Origin: Maribrevibacterium harenarium
GTDB lineage: Bacteria > Pseudomonadota > Gammaproteobacteria > Pseudomonadales > Marinomonadaceae
DNA: 44,839 nt
NCBI RefSeq assembly: GCF_006385675.1
Contig: NZ_VFRR01000027.1
Coordinates: 1 to 44,839 of the forward strand
Reading direction: 5' to 3'
Each line of letters starts with the position of its first letter. Within the stretch, counting starts at the first letter, position 1. Shown piece by piece: positions 8,131-15,956 of this stretch. The translations under genes and the position numbers were made by a program. The notes beneath the pieces are model-generated. The model made no database searches. It saw nothing but the letters and a program-made list of their open reading frames with translations, and was not told the origin of the DNA.

Positions 8131-8491
8131 GGTGTCATTACGAGATTTTTGGCGGTTTTTTGAAAAATGGACTCGCGCCACCCACGCACAATGCAAGGAA
8201 ATACTTGGACTGATGCGCCATTAAAACTTCTCCAGCCTCGGCATGTAATTGGCTAACTTAGCGCTAGCCTAGAGCAGGCTGCCCCAGAAATAAAGGGCTA
8301 CAGCTGCGTGGTACAACTGTACCACGCAGTAGGCAACAGCCTTTAACCGTAAATAGTTACGCCTTTGGCTAGGGGCTGGAGGCGCCAAAACACCAAAGTC
8401 AGGTCAGGCGCATAATGACCTTATCGGTTATGTACTCACGCCAACCCTCCAAAACATCGCAGGAGACACATAATGGATACACCAGACAATA
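8131..8491 (+). repeat. Long repeat unit type B, copy 1
   Basis: A 361-bp unit: an iteron, then TGAAAAATGGACTCGCGCC in place of the GATCCGTAATGA half-site. It then has unique-looking DNA with a perfect palindrome (8304-8329) and ends with GGAGACACATAATGGATACA. The same arrangement recurs at 10569 and 11094. Confidence 0.8.
8304..8329. repeat. 26-bp palindrome, copy 1 (candidate parS)
   Basis: CTGCGTGGTACA (8304-8315), centre AC, TGTACCACGCAG (8318-8329): a perfect 12-bp inverted repeat. Its 20-bp core (CGTGGTACA-AC-TGTACCACG) is kept exactly in the two other full type B units although their surroundings vary. A conserved dyad present three times next to parAB and an initiator is a good candidate for ParB binding (parS). 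A repressor site is the alternative. Confidence 0.55.
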
Positions 8492-10438
8492 GGTGTCATT
8501 ACGAAATTCAGGACGATTTTTGATCCGTAATGAGTGCTCCTAAATACTGACACCCCACGCCATTTCTGGCTTCGAAGTAGGATGGATTAATTTCGCAATG
8601 TGGCTTTGGCGTACTTAGGCCATTGACGGAATAGGTAGGTTTGCGGCGAAGTTACGCCATTCAGTAGGTGTCATTACGAGATTCTAGGCGATTGTTTGAT
8701 CCGTAATGAGTCATCCCCAAAGCTGACACCCCGCGCCATTTCTGGCTTCGAAGTAAGTGGGATCAATTTCGTAAAGTAGCCTTGGCCTGCTTTGTGCCAT
8801 TGGCGGAATAGGTAGGTTTGTGGCGAAGTTGCGCTAATCAATAGGTGTCATTACGAGATTCTTAGCGGTTTTTTGATCCGTAATGAATGCTCTTAAATAC
8901 TGACACCCCGCGCCATTTCTAGCTTCGAAGTAGATGGGATCAATTTCGTAAAGTAGCCTTGGCCTGCTTTGTGCCATTGGCGGAATAGGTAGGTTTGTGG
9001 CGAAGTTGCGCTAATCAATAGGTGACATTACGAGATTCTTAGCGGTTTTTTGATCCGTAATGAATGCTCTTAAATACTGACACCCCGCGCCATTTCTAGC
9101 TTCGAAGTAGATGGGATCAATTTCGTAAAGTAGCCTTGGCCTGCTTTGTGCCATTGGCGGAATAGGTAGGTTTGTGACGAAGTTGCGCTAATCAATAGGT
9201 GTCATTACGAGATTCTTAGCGGTTTTTTGATCCGTAATGAATGCTCTTAAATACTGACACCCCGCGCCATTTCTAGCTTCGAAGTAGGATGGATTAATTT
9301 CGCAATGTGGCTTTGGCGTACTTAGGCCATTGACGGAATAGGTAGGTTTGCGGCGAAGTTACGCCATTCAGTAGGTGTCATTACGAGATTCTAGGCGATT
9401 GTTTGATCCGTAATGAATGCTCTTAAATACTGACACCCCGCGCCATTTCTAGCTTCGAAGTAGGATGGATTAATTTCGCAATGTGGCTTTGGCGTACTTA
9501 GGCCATTGACGGAATAGGTAGGTTTGCGGCGAAGTTACGCCATTCAGTAGGTGTCATTACGAGATTCTAGGCGATTGTTTGATCCGTAATGAATGCTCTT
9601 AAATACTGACACCCCGCGCCATTTCTAGCTTCGAAGTAGGATGGATTAATTTCGCAATGTGGCTTTGGCGTACTTAGGCCATTGACGGAATAGGTAGGTT
9701 TGCGGCGAAGTTACGCCATTCAGTAGGTGTCATTACGAGATTCTAGGCGATTGTTTGATCCGTAATGAGTCACCCACAAAGCTGACACCCTGCGCCATTT
9801 CTGGCTTCGAAGTAAGTGGGATCAATTTCGTAAAGTAGCCTTGGACTGCATTATGCCATTGATGGAATAGGTAGGTTTGCGGCGAAGTTACACCATACAA
9901 TAGGTGTCATTACGAGATTCTTAGCGGTTTTTTGATCCGTAATGAATGCTCCTAAATACTGACACCCCTCGCCATTTCTGGCTTCGAAGTAGGTGGGATC
10001 AATGTCGTAAAGTAGCCTTGGCCTGCTTTGTGCCATTGACGGAATAGGTAGGTTTGCGGCGAAGTTACGCCATTCAATAGGTGTCATTACGAGATTCTAG
10101 GCGATTGTTTGATCCGTAATGAGTGCTCCTAAATACTGACACCTCACGCCGTTTCTGGCTTTGAACTAGGATTGCTCTCTTTCGCAAAGAGGATTTGACC
10201 TGCACCATGCCATCAGATAAATGGGGAAGTTTGCGGCGAAGTTACACCAGAAAATAGGTGTCATTACGAGATTCTAGATGATTGTTTGATCCGTAATGAC
10301 TCATCCACAAAGCTGACACCCCGTGCCATTTCTGGCTTCGAAGTAGGTAGGATCAATTTCGTAAAGTAGCCCTGGCCTTCTTTATGCCATTATATGAATA
10401 GGTAGGGTAGGTTTGCGGCGATTTTACACCAGACAATA
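8492..10438 (+). repeat. Tandem ~176-bp units (11 copies)
   Basis: Eleven consecutive units start at 8492, 8667, 8844, 9021, 9198, 9374, 9550, 9726, 9903, 10080 and 10257. Each has the iteron, about 22 bp further GATCCGTAATGA, then TGACACC a fixed distance on, then CGCCATTTCTGGCTTCGAAG or a close variant, and a tail ending GGAATAGGTAGGTTTG. Two sequence versions exist. One has GGGATCAATTTCGTAAAGTA and occurs at 8667, 8844 and 9021. The other has GGATTAATTTCGCAATGTGG and occurs at 9198, 9374 and 9550. This clustering implies recent local duplication. Further single units begin at 10920, 11453 and 11628 (partial). Confidence 0.85.
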
Positions 10439-10568
10439 GGTGTCATTACGGGATTCTTAGCGATGTTTTGAAAAATGGACTCGCGCCACTAATGACCTTA
10501 TTGGTTAGGCACTCACGCCAACCCACCAAAACATCACAGGAGACACATAATGGTTACACCAGACAATA
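10439..10568 (+). repeat. Long repeat unit type B, internally deleted copy
   Basis: A 130-bp remnant of a type B unit. It keeps the iteron and TGAAAAATGGACTCGCGCC, then jumps directly to the final part (TAATGACCTTATTGGTTAGG onward). The middle, including the palindrome, is missing. Confidence 0.75.
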
Positions 10569-10919
10569 GGTGTCATTACGAGATTCTTGGCTATTTTTTG
10601 AAAAATGGACTCGCGCTACCCACGCACAATGCAAGGAAATACTTGGTCTGATGCGCCATTACAACTTCTCCAGTCTCGGCTGTAATTGGCTAACTTAGCG
10701 CTAGCCTAGAGCAGGCTGTCCCAGAAATAAAGGGCTACAGCTGCGTGGTACAACTGTACCACGATGCAGGCAACAGCCTTTAACCGTAATAGTTTCACCT
10801 TTAACTAGGGGATGGAGGCGCCAAAACAACAAAGCCAGATCAAGCGCATAATGACCTTATTGGTTATGTACTCACGCCAACCCATCGCAGGAGACACATA
10901 ATGGTTATGCCATTCAATA
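10569..10919 (+). repeat. Long repeat unit type B, copy 2
   Basis: A 351-bp unit closely matching copy 1, with the palindrome core at 10744-10763. It differs from copy 1 by small indels and lacks part of the CCAAAACATCG segment near its end. Confidence 0.8.
10744..10763. repeat. 20-bp palindrome, copy 2 (candidate parS)
   Basis: CGTGGTACA-AC-TGTACCACG, perfect in its 9-bp arms. The flanking arms differ from copy 1 (right side ATGCAGG), so only the core is conserved. Confidence 0.55.
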
Positions 10920-11093
10920 GGTGTCATTACGAGATTCTTAGCGATTATTTGATCCGTAATGAGCCACCCACAAAGCTGACACCCCGCGCCATTTCTGGCT
11001 CTGAAATGGGATTGATACATCGCAATGCGGTTTTTCGTACTTTATGCCATTGTCTGAATAGGTAGGTTTACGGCGAAGTTAAGCCATTCATTA

Positions 11094-11452
11094 GGTGTCA
11101 TTACGAGATTTTTGGCGGTTTTTTGAAAAATGGACTCGCGCCACCCACGCACAATGCAAAGAGATACTTGGTCTGATGCGCCATTACAACTTCTCCAGTC
11201 TCGGCATGTAATTGGCTAACTTGGCGCTAGCCTAGAGCAGGCTGTCCCAGAAATAAAGGGCTACAGCTACGTGGTACAACTGTACCACGATGCAGGCAAC
11301 AGCCTTTAACCGTATAGTTTCACCTTTAACTAGGGGATGGAGGCGCCAAAACACCAAAGCCAGATCAGGCGCATAATGTCCTTATTGGTTATGCACGTAC
11401 GCAAACCCTCCAAAACATCGCAGGAGACACATAATGGATACACCAGACAATA
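11094..11452 (+). repeat. Long repeat unit type B, copy 3
   Basis: A 359-bp unit matching copies 1 and 2, with the palindrome core at 11270-11289. It is followed by a short ~176-bp unit at 11453 that is almost identical to the one at 8492, so a B-plus-short block has been duplicated. Confidence 0.8.
11270..11289. repeat. 20-bp palindrome, copy 3 (candidate parS)
   Basis: The same CGTGGTACA-AC-TGTACCACG core as the other two copies. The left flank is CTA rather than CTG, so selection appears to hold the core only. Confidence 0.55.
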
Positions 11453-11876
11453 GGTGTCATTACGAAATTCAGGACGATTTTTGATCCGTAATGAGTGCTC
11501 CTAAATACTGACACCCCACGCCATTTCTGGCTTCGAAGTAGGATGGATTAATTTCGCAATGTGGCTTTGGCGTACTTAGGCCATTGACGGAATAGGTAGG
11601 TTTGCGGCGAAGTTACGCCATTCAGTAGGTGTCATTACGAGATTCTAGGCGATTGTTTGATCCGTAATGAGTGTTCCTAAATGCTGTCCCTCGCATTATA
11701 AAAACGGTATGTGTGATTGAGAGCTTCAATTTATCTCAATATATTTCATTGAAGAGTCGTTATAACGACTCTACTGGTTCATTTAGCGTATTGCTGATTA
11801 ATCGTTAGCATTTGCAGGGTCTCTGTAACGTACATGTAGCGTAAGCGTTCATCCTACGACGTAGTTGACTCCGCAG

Positions 11877-12146
11877 TCAGTTCACATCCTTAGCAATTCG
11901 AATTAACCCCAGCGAAATTTTCCACTGCTCACGATCTTCCGTCATCACCACGACGGTCTTACGATTTTTCTTAAGCACAATCCCTATGCGGTCATCGCCG
12001 TATTTGTCTTGGAAAGCAACTTTATTGCCCGTTTGTAGATCCATGAGAATATCGGCATTCTGCATGTCACGCAGCCAATCGATTCGCTCGCAGATATAGT
12101 GGTTGAGCTCAATAAGTTGCTCGATAGTCATCTCATCAATGCGCAT
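11877..12146 (-). CDS. Small accessory protein of the IS66 element
   Basis: An 89-aa protein starting MRIDEMTIEQLIELNHYICE (helical) and followed by a beta-rich part around RIGIVLKKNRKTVVVMTEDR. It resembles small KOW/SH3-like proteins often found on mobile elements. Its function is unknown. The start chosen is ATG 12144-12146, with AAGGA about 9 nt upstream; a GTG at 12162-12164 would add six residues. It overlaps the tnpC stop by 11 bp and lies inside the IS66 ends, so it is a passenger or accessory gene of the element. Confidence 0.6.
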   Translation of the reverse strand: MRIDEMTIEQLIELNHYICERIDWLRDMQNADILMDLQTGNKVAFQDKYGDDRIGIVLKKNRKTVVVMTEDREQWKISLGLIRIAKDVN

Positions 12147-13240
12147 GCTGCATTCCTTTTCCACTGACGAACGAGATCATTCGCTCATCTGCAAAGAGTT
12201 CCTTCCATCGTCGTGGCGTGAGTTCTGCTACTTGGCGACTGGGATGTATCGAAACTCGTTGTAATACATCAATCAAATAATGGGTTGGGTTGACACCATG
12301 GATCTTACAAGTGGCGATTAAGCTCTGAATGATGCCAACATGCTCTGCACCGATTTCCGTCCAGCAGAACATCCAGTTTTTACGCCCCATCGGAATTGGC
12401 CTTAGGCCACGCTCAAGGTGATTGGTATCGAGACTGACAGCAGGATTCTTTAAAAATACCGAGAGCTGAGTCTCGCGCTTGACCATATATTTGAGTGCTT
12501 TGGTAATCGGCTCACCGGGTGTCAGCTCTAAATTGTTCCGCAGTTGCTCTCTAGCCCACGTCATTAAGCGCGAGACGATTGGTTCCGCGTTTTGCTGACG
12601 GTATCCACGCTTCGCCTCATTGGTTAAACCCAGAGACTCAAGTTGACGCTCAACTCTGTAAAGGGCAGCAATAGTATCCAGAACTTGGCCCGCCAGCTGC
12701 GGATGCTGTTTTTCCGCTCTCTCAATGCCTCGTCTGGTGTGCGCCCAACACTGAGCCTGCTCAATCGACTCAGTCGCGGCCACATACGAGGCATAGGCAG
12801 AATAGCCATCACTCAACAACACACCGCTGAAGTTATTAGCCAGCACGTCACGAATATGCTGCGCACTTCGACTCTTCGAATAAGTAAAGACGATTTCATC
12901 TTGGTCGCCGTAGATCGGCCAGATCCAGCCGCTCTGCATTTTACCTGGTCGTCCTCCACCTTTGGGTTCCCGACAGGCTTTAAGTGGCGTCTCGTCCATG
13001 GCTAGTACGTGACTGTGTAACACGCCAGCCAGCTGAGCGTCATGGATAGGGCGAAGTAACTCGATACCACGTTTAACTAGATTAGTCAGTGTGGAGCGAG
13101 CCATAGTAATACCTGCATCGGTAAGTCGCTGGTGCTGACGATGCAGTGGCAGGTGGTATTGGAACTTATCTACCAATAAACCGGCAATGAAACTGACATC
13201 CGCTAAACTACCTTCAAATACCTGAGCAGGCATCGGAGTG
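12136..13240 (-). pseudogene. tnpC: IS66 transposase TnpC, N-terminally deleted
   Basis: IS66-family DDE transposase lacking its N-terminal part. The retained portion starts around STPMPAQVFEGSLADVSF and contains VLAMDETPLKA, VLLSDGYSAYASY and NHLERGLRPIPMGRKNWMF, matching the catalytic D-D-E blocks. It ends with a normal C-terminus at 12136. Upstream of about 13240 the reading frame runs into the out-of-frame start of the first IS66 orf, showing an internal deletion of the N-terminus plus tnpB. An apparent TTG start at 13282-13284 is an artefact of that fusion. Full IS66 TnpC proteins are about 510-520 aa; about 368 remain. Confidence 0.85.
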
Positions 13241-13339
13241 CTAGAACTCGGTAATACTGAGCCGACTCGTATCAAAGCTCTCAATCAACTTGTGCCACTG
13301 TGCCTCGGTTCGTCGTGTGTATTTCACCTTATTGCTCAT
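13241..13339 (-). pseudogene. IS66 first orf (TnpA), 5' fragment
   Basis: Starts MSNKVKYTRRTEAQWHKLIE with a strong GGAGG ribosome-binding site just upstream (ATG 13337-13339). It stops after 32 codons at the deletion junction near 13241. The start is typical of the small HTH protein of IS66 elements (about 100 aa). It is clearly truncated by the same deletion that removed tnpB. Confidence 0.8.
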
Positions 13340-13567
13340 GTTAATCCTCCGATAAAAATTTGAGGACAGCATATCGTCAAGGCGTCAGGTCGAAAATGAC
13401 GTCCCGAAATGACCGCTTGCCATGTAGCGCAGTTGAACTAGAGCCCCCTCCATTAGTTACTTGAAAATTTGGGATTGCCCAGCAAAAAAGGGGTTGCTTT
13501 GTCACACGACAGCCCCGTGCGCAAAGGATTACAGCCTTTTCGATATATTGGGTATGAAATGCAATAA

Positions 13568-13585
13568 TTCCCTATATATAGGGAA
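13568..13585. repeat. 18-bp palindrome TTCCCTATATATAGGGAA
   Basis: A perfect palindrome. Its 16-bp core TCCCTATATATAGGGA recurs at 13671-13686, and a degenerate form (TTCCCTATATA...TAGGTGGGAA) is at 13779-13803. The spacing of the first two is 102 bp. Confidence 0.7.
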
Positions 13586-13669
13586 ATGTATAAATTAAAT
13601 ACCAAAAAGATCGAAAGGCCCTCTGTAATCGTGTGCTGTACGAAAATATTTGGGAACACACTATGTAAA

Positions 13670-13687
13670 ATCCCTATATATAGGGAT
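13670..13687. repeat. 18-bp palindrome ATCCCTATATATAGGGAT
   Basis: Second perfect copy of the CCCTATATATAGGG dyad. It is flanked at 13649-13658 by TTTGGGAACA. Confidence 0.7.
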
Positions 13688-13758
13688 AAATCTGACTATT
13701 TTTACATTGAGTAGAAATTGAACAAAAATATGCTCAACTTTGATTTGGTAGGAATTTG

Positions 13759-13824
13759 TTTGGGAACGAGGGCGTGACTTCCCTATATACAATTAGGTGG
13801 GAATTATGGTGCCCCGTTCCCAAA
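13759..13824. repeat. 10-bp inverted repeat TTTGGGAACG / CGTTCCCAAA
   Basis: The arms are at 13759-13768 and 13815-13824 and enclose the degenerate third TTCCCTATATA dyad. A further direct copy (TTTGGGAACA) is at 13649-13658. Confidence 0.65.
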
Positions 13825-13960
13825 TAGATAGATTTGGCTGAGCTGGAAACGGCAGTCGAGGAAGTCAGGAGAAGGGTAAGCGTCATTAAATCAACCTCTA
13901 GTTTTCGCGCCTAACCCCGACCAAACTGTGCTTCGTCTATTCACTCACGGAGCACACAAT

Positions 13961-14266
13961 ATGAATGCAAACACAGCGTTAAACCAAACTTGGGCTGATC
14001 ATATCGAAAAGTGGCGAGCCTCTGGCCTGTCCATCAAAGCCTTCTGTGAACAAGAGGACTTGGTGTACCATCAGTTTAGCTATTGGCGGCAGAAGTTTTC
14101 GCCTGCTGCTGACTCGACAACTGAATCAAAATTAGTACCGGTAGCACTGGCAACTCCTCCGATGCCTTCTAGCGACTTAGAAATCTTGCTCCCTAATGGG
14201 GGGATCATACGTGGCATTGATATGACTAATGTCTCTTTGGTGCACCATCTGGTAGCGGCTTTATGA
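13961..14266 (+). CDS. tnpA: IS66 TnpA (first orf)
   Basis: A 101-aa HTH protein of IS66 elements, nearly identical to the one at 30616-30921. The HTH-like stretch is WRASGLSIKAFCEQEDLVYH (residues about 16-35). The start ATG 13961 has ACGGAGC upstream; an in-frame GTG at 13928 is less likely. The stop overlaps the tnpB ATG (ATGA). The ORF itself looks intact, although the rest of this element is not. Confidence 0.85.
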   Translation: MNANTALNQTWADHIEKWRASGLSIKAFCEQEDLVYHQFSYWRQKFSPAADSTTESKLVPVALATPPMPSSDLEILLPNGGIIRGIDMTNVSLVHHLVAAL

Positions 14267-14910
14267 AACCTCGTTATCTGCGCCCCTCGCTAAATTTACC
14301 CTAGATCTTTTTGTACCGAGACCCAGTAGATTTTAGAAAGCAGGCCCATGGACTGGCAGTGCTGATCGAGCAAGAGCTAGGGCACAATCCTTTTTCCGGA
14401 GCCTTGTACGCGTTCACTAATCGGCATCGCAATAAGATCAAGTGCGTCATGTGGGAAGACAATGGCTTCGTGCTCTATTACAAAGGTTTAGCAGAAGAAA
14501 AGTTTAAGTGGCTCGTACGCCAAGAGCTGGCCTTGCCACTGCTGCAAGACTTCAAAGCGTGGCTGGAAACCAACCAGGCAAAGGTGCCGAAGGACTCACT
14601 GATCTTTAAAGCGATCCAATATAGCCTCGATCAGTGGGACTCCTTAGTGGCCTACTGTGACTATGGCTTCGTCCATATCAGTAATGCCTTAGCCGAAAAT
14701 GCCATCTGCCCGTTCGCAGTGGGCAGACGCAGCTGGTTGTTTGCTGATACCGCGCGAGGCGCCCATGCCAGTGCAACCTGCTACTCAGTGATAGAAACCG
14801 CCAAAGCTAATGGCCTTGAGCCATCAGGCTATATCCAATATGTGCTCGACCACATCGATGACGCGGATACCTTAAAAAACTCGAAGCGCTATTACCCTAG
14901 AACATGGTGA
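14263..14910 (+). pseudogene. Fused and broken IS66 tnpB-tnpC remnant
   Basis: The tnpB reading starts at ATG 14263 but meets a TAG after about 14 codons, where the intact copy has CAG (LNLPQIF). Past the stop the frame continues as tnpB up to EEKFKW and then jumps into the C-terminal part of tnpC (VRQELALPLL) through an internal deletion. Near the end one base is missing relative to the intact copy (ACCTTAAAAAACTCG), so the last residues are out of frame. There are thus three separate lesions: nonsense, deletion and frameshift. A 199-codon fusion ORF from a TTG at 14311 exists but is unlikely to be functional. Confidence 0.88.
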
Positions 14911-14971
14911 AAGCTGACTAGATTAGCAGGTCTAGCCTTAACGTTTTGGGAGTGGATATAAGATAGCTTAC

Positions 14972-15500
14972 GGAGAAGGGGCGGAGCGTGGCGGCAAGTT
15001 TATGTGCCGTGTCAGAGTAAGACAGGAATATCAATTAGAGATCACATGGAGCGAAATGTTTTTCGTCGGGGCAAAAGAATCAAGACACTCGGTGCCAAGA
15101 CAGATAATGAAACCCGCAGGTCAAATGAGACACAGAAAAAGCGACTTTTCATGATGCAACAAATGGGAAGAGGGCGCGATTGAGTTTATCGAGGGCGAAT
15201 TTGAGAGCGTGAGGAAATGGATGGCCGTGCTGCAAAAAATCGAGCCGATTTAAAGAGGTGCATCTCCAAACAATAGGACGCGAACACGTATAAGAGAAAA
15301 AAAGCTGGTTGGCAGTGTAATCACTCGGTCCAATAATCCTTGCTTCCAGCTTAGCGTAGCGAGTAGGAGGCACATTAAGGAACTCGTAAGCGAATCCATA
15401 AGTGAGCGGGTATTTCGATGCTGGAAGTCTCAGTGCTCCATAATAGTGTTGACTTAGGGGAACTCTGCTCAAAAGACCCCTGACGAGGGAAGAGAGCATT
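14972..15500. other. Region without a convincing gene left of the sugar-acid cluster
   Basis: A 116-codon minus-strand ORF (15149-15499, starting MLSSLVRGLLSRVPLSQHYY) is open here. It has no good ribosome-binding site, and its composition (many Leu, Arg, Ser, Pro) looks like an antisense shadow. I found no recognisable product on either strand. It may be decayed chromosomal DNA flanking the cluster. Confidence 0.3.
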
Positions 15501-15641
15501 ATGGCTTACGCAAGCGAATGGCGAGTCCTTCAACGTACCGACGAACTTCTTGTTCAAACTGCAAGTGAAATCCGTAGCGGATTACTGCTGTTCTTACCTG
15601 TAATGGGTACTTTTACGCCTCGTTTATTGGACGAGGCGTAA
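15501..15641 (+). CDS. Small hypothetical ORF
   Basis: A 46-aa ORF starting MAYASEWRVLQRTDELLVQT, preceded by GGGAAGAGAG, a plausible ribosome-binding site. The last codons run into a strong hairpin (15612-15642), which is unusual for a real gene end unless the 3' end of a longer gene was replaced. I do not recognise it; it may be a truncated gene or chance. Confidence 0.3.
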   Translation: MAYASEWRVLQRTDELLVQTASEIRSGLLLFLPVMGTFTPRLLDEA

Positions 15642-15642
15642 A
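15612..15642. terminator. Strong 12-bp hairpin upstream of the sugar-acid cluster
   Basis: TTTACGCCTCGT (15612-15623), loop TTATTGG, ACGAGGCGTAAA (15631-15642): a perfect stem whose A/T ends make it look bidirectional. It would insulate the tctC operon from upstream transcription. Confidence 0.65.
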
Positions 15643-15956
15643 TTAATACTCCCCTTCGAGCTGAGCTTCAGGCGCAGCCATTCAACCTATAACATCCTCT
15701 AATAGCTTCTTTTCACGGTTATATCTCTAGCTTTTGCTGCAAGATCGACTCAATTCATGTGATTTTTGCCTATTTCTATGTCTAATTCACCACTTTTTGT
15801 TGGTTAATAATTAAACAAAATTTTTCTATTTTTATGGTTGAAACCTAGGTTGTATGATGTATGATTAATTGAGTTTCGAAAGCTACATACACTAAAAAGT
15901 GGTTTTACGAGACAATCTCGTCTAATACAAAAACAACTACGGGACAGGACATAACT
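15643..15956 (+). promoter_or_regulatory. Promoter region of the tctC operon
   Basis: An AT-rich upstream region without a gene. It contains the putative GntR-type operator at 15850-15870, a small hairpin ACGAGA-CAA-TCTCGT at 15907-15921, and a GGACAGGAC ribosome-binding region before the tctC ATG (15957). I could not assign -35/-10 boxes with confidence. Confidence 0.5.
15850..15870. promoter_or_regulatory. Putative GntR/FadR-type operator before tctC
   Basis: GTTGTATGATGTAT at 15850-15863 is repeated exactly at 20647-20660 before kdgD. The second copy extends to the symmetric TTGTATGATGTATTACAA. FadR-subfamily regulators bind short dyads of this type, and such a regulator is encoded at 23063. 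Assignment to that regulator is inference. Confidence 0.55.

Larger units (their letters stand above)
8131..11690 (+). repeat. Long-period iteron array (about 3.5 kb)
   Basis: A block of long repeats, all opening with GGTGTCATTACG in the same orientation. Starts are 8131, 8492, 8667, 8844, 9021 (one mismatch), 9198, 9374, 9550, 9726, 9903, 10080, 10257, 10439, 10569, 10920, 11094, 11453 and 11628. Most steps are 174-177 bp (short units); four longer or deleted units are listed separately. No protein-coding gene lies inside. The array decays after 11680 in its last unit. It is probably bound by the RctB-like initiator and may control copy number or act in partition. Confidence 0.85.
11841..13420 (-). 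mobile_element. IS66-family element, internally deleted, with intact target duplication
   Basis: The left end GTAAGCGTTCATCC (11841 on) and the right end, read on the minus strand as GCAAGCGGTCATTTCGGG from 13420, form imperfect inverted repeats of IS66 type. The flanks are CATGTAGC at 11833-11840 and CATGTAGC at 13421-13428, an exact 8-bp target duplication as expected for IS66. Inside, the first orf is fused by a deletion to the middle of tnpC, and tnpB is gone. The element could not move without help from another copy. Confidence 0.9.
13421..13875. promoter_or_regulatory. Gene-free region rich in palindromes
   Basis: 455 bp between two IS66 elements with no convincing gene; an ORF of 68 codons on the minus strand looks accidental. 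It holds two perfect 18-bp palindromes and a degenerate third one, and several TTTGGGAAC motifs in both orientations. The elements are listed separately. It looks like a control region separated from its gene by IS events, or a small origin/operator block. Confidence 0.5.
13876..14971 (+). mobile_element. IS66-family element, deleted copy with exact target duplication
   Basis: Begins GTAAGCGTCATTAAATCA (13876) and ends in GCTTAC (14971), the same ends as the intact copy at 30531-32936. The flanks are GGAGAAGG at 13868-13875 and GGAGAAGG at 14972-14979, a perfect 8-bp duplication. Inside, the second half of tnpB and most of tnpC are deleted, so the element is about 1.1 kb instead of 2.4 kb. 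It borders the sugar-acid cluster on its left. Confidence 0.93.

Noticed and set aside
9851..11020. Minus-strand ORFs at 9851-10087 and 10805-11020
   Set aside because: They are translations of the repeat units (the same peptide recurs), without start signals, and so are shadows.
8131..11690. CRISPR array
   Set aside because: The repeat period is ~176 bp with near-identical sequence throughout, so there are no short repeats separated by unique spacers, and there are no cas genes.
8131..11690. Integron cassette array with attC sites
   Set aside because: The units are tandem copies of one sequence without ORFs, and the RYYYAAC/GTTRRRY core sites of attC are not seen. No integrase is present.
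13453..13659. 68-codon minus-strand ORF in the palindrome-rich region
   Set aside because: The start is GTG without a ribosome-binding site, and the ORF runs across the palindromes. It is probably accidental.
14311..14910. Functional 199-aa fusion protein from the deleted IS66
   Set aside because: The frame begins after a nonsense codon in tnpB at a TTG without a ribosome-binding site and loses the tnpC catalytic Asp residues.
15149..15499. 116-codon minus-strand protein
   Set aside because: Open but without a start signal or recognisable features. It is recorded only as part of a gene-poor region.
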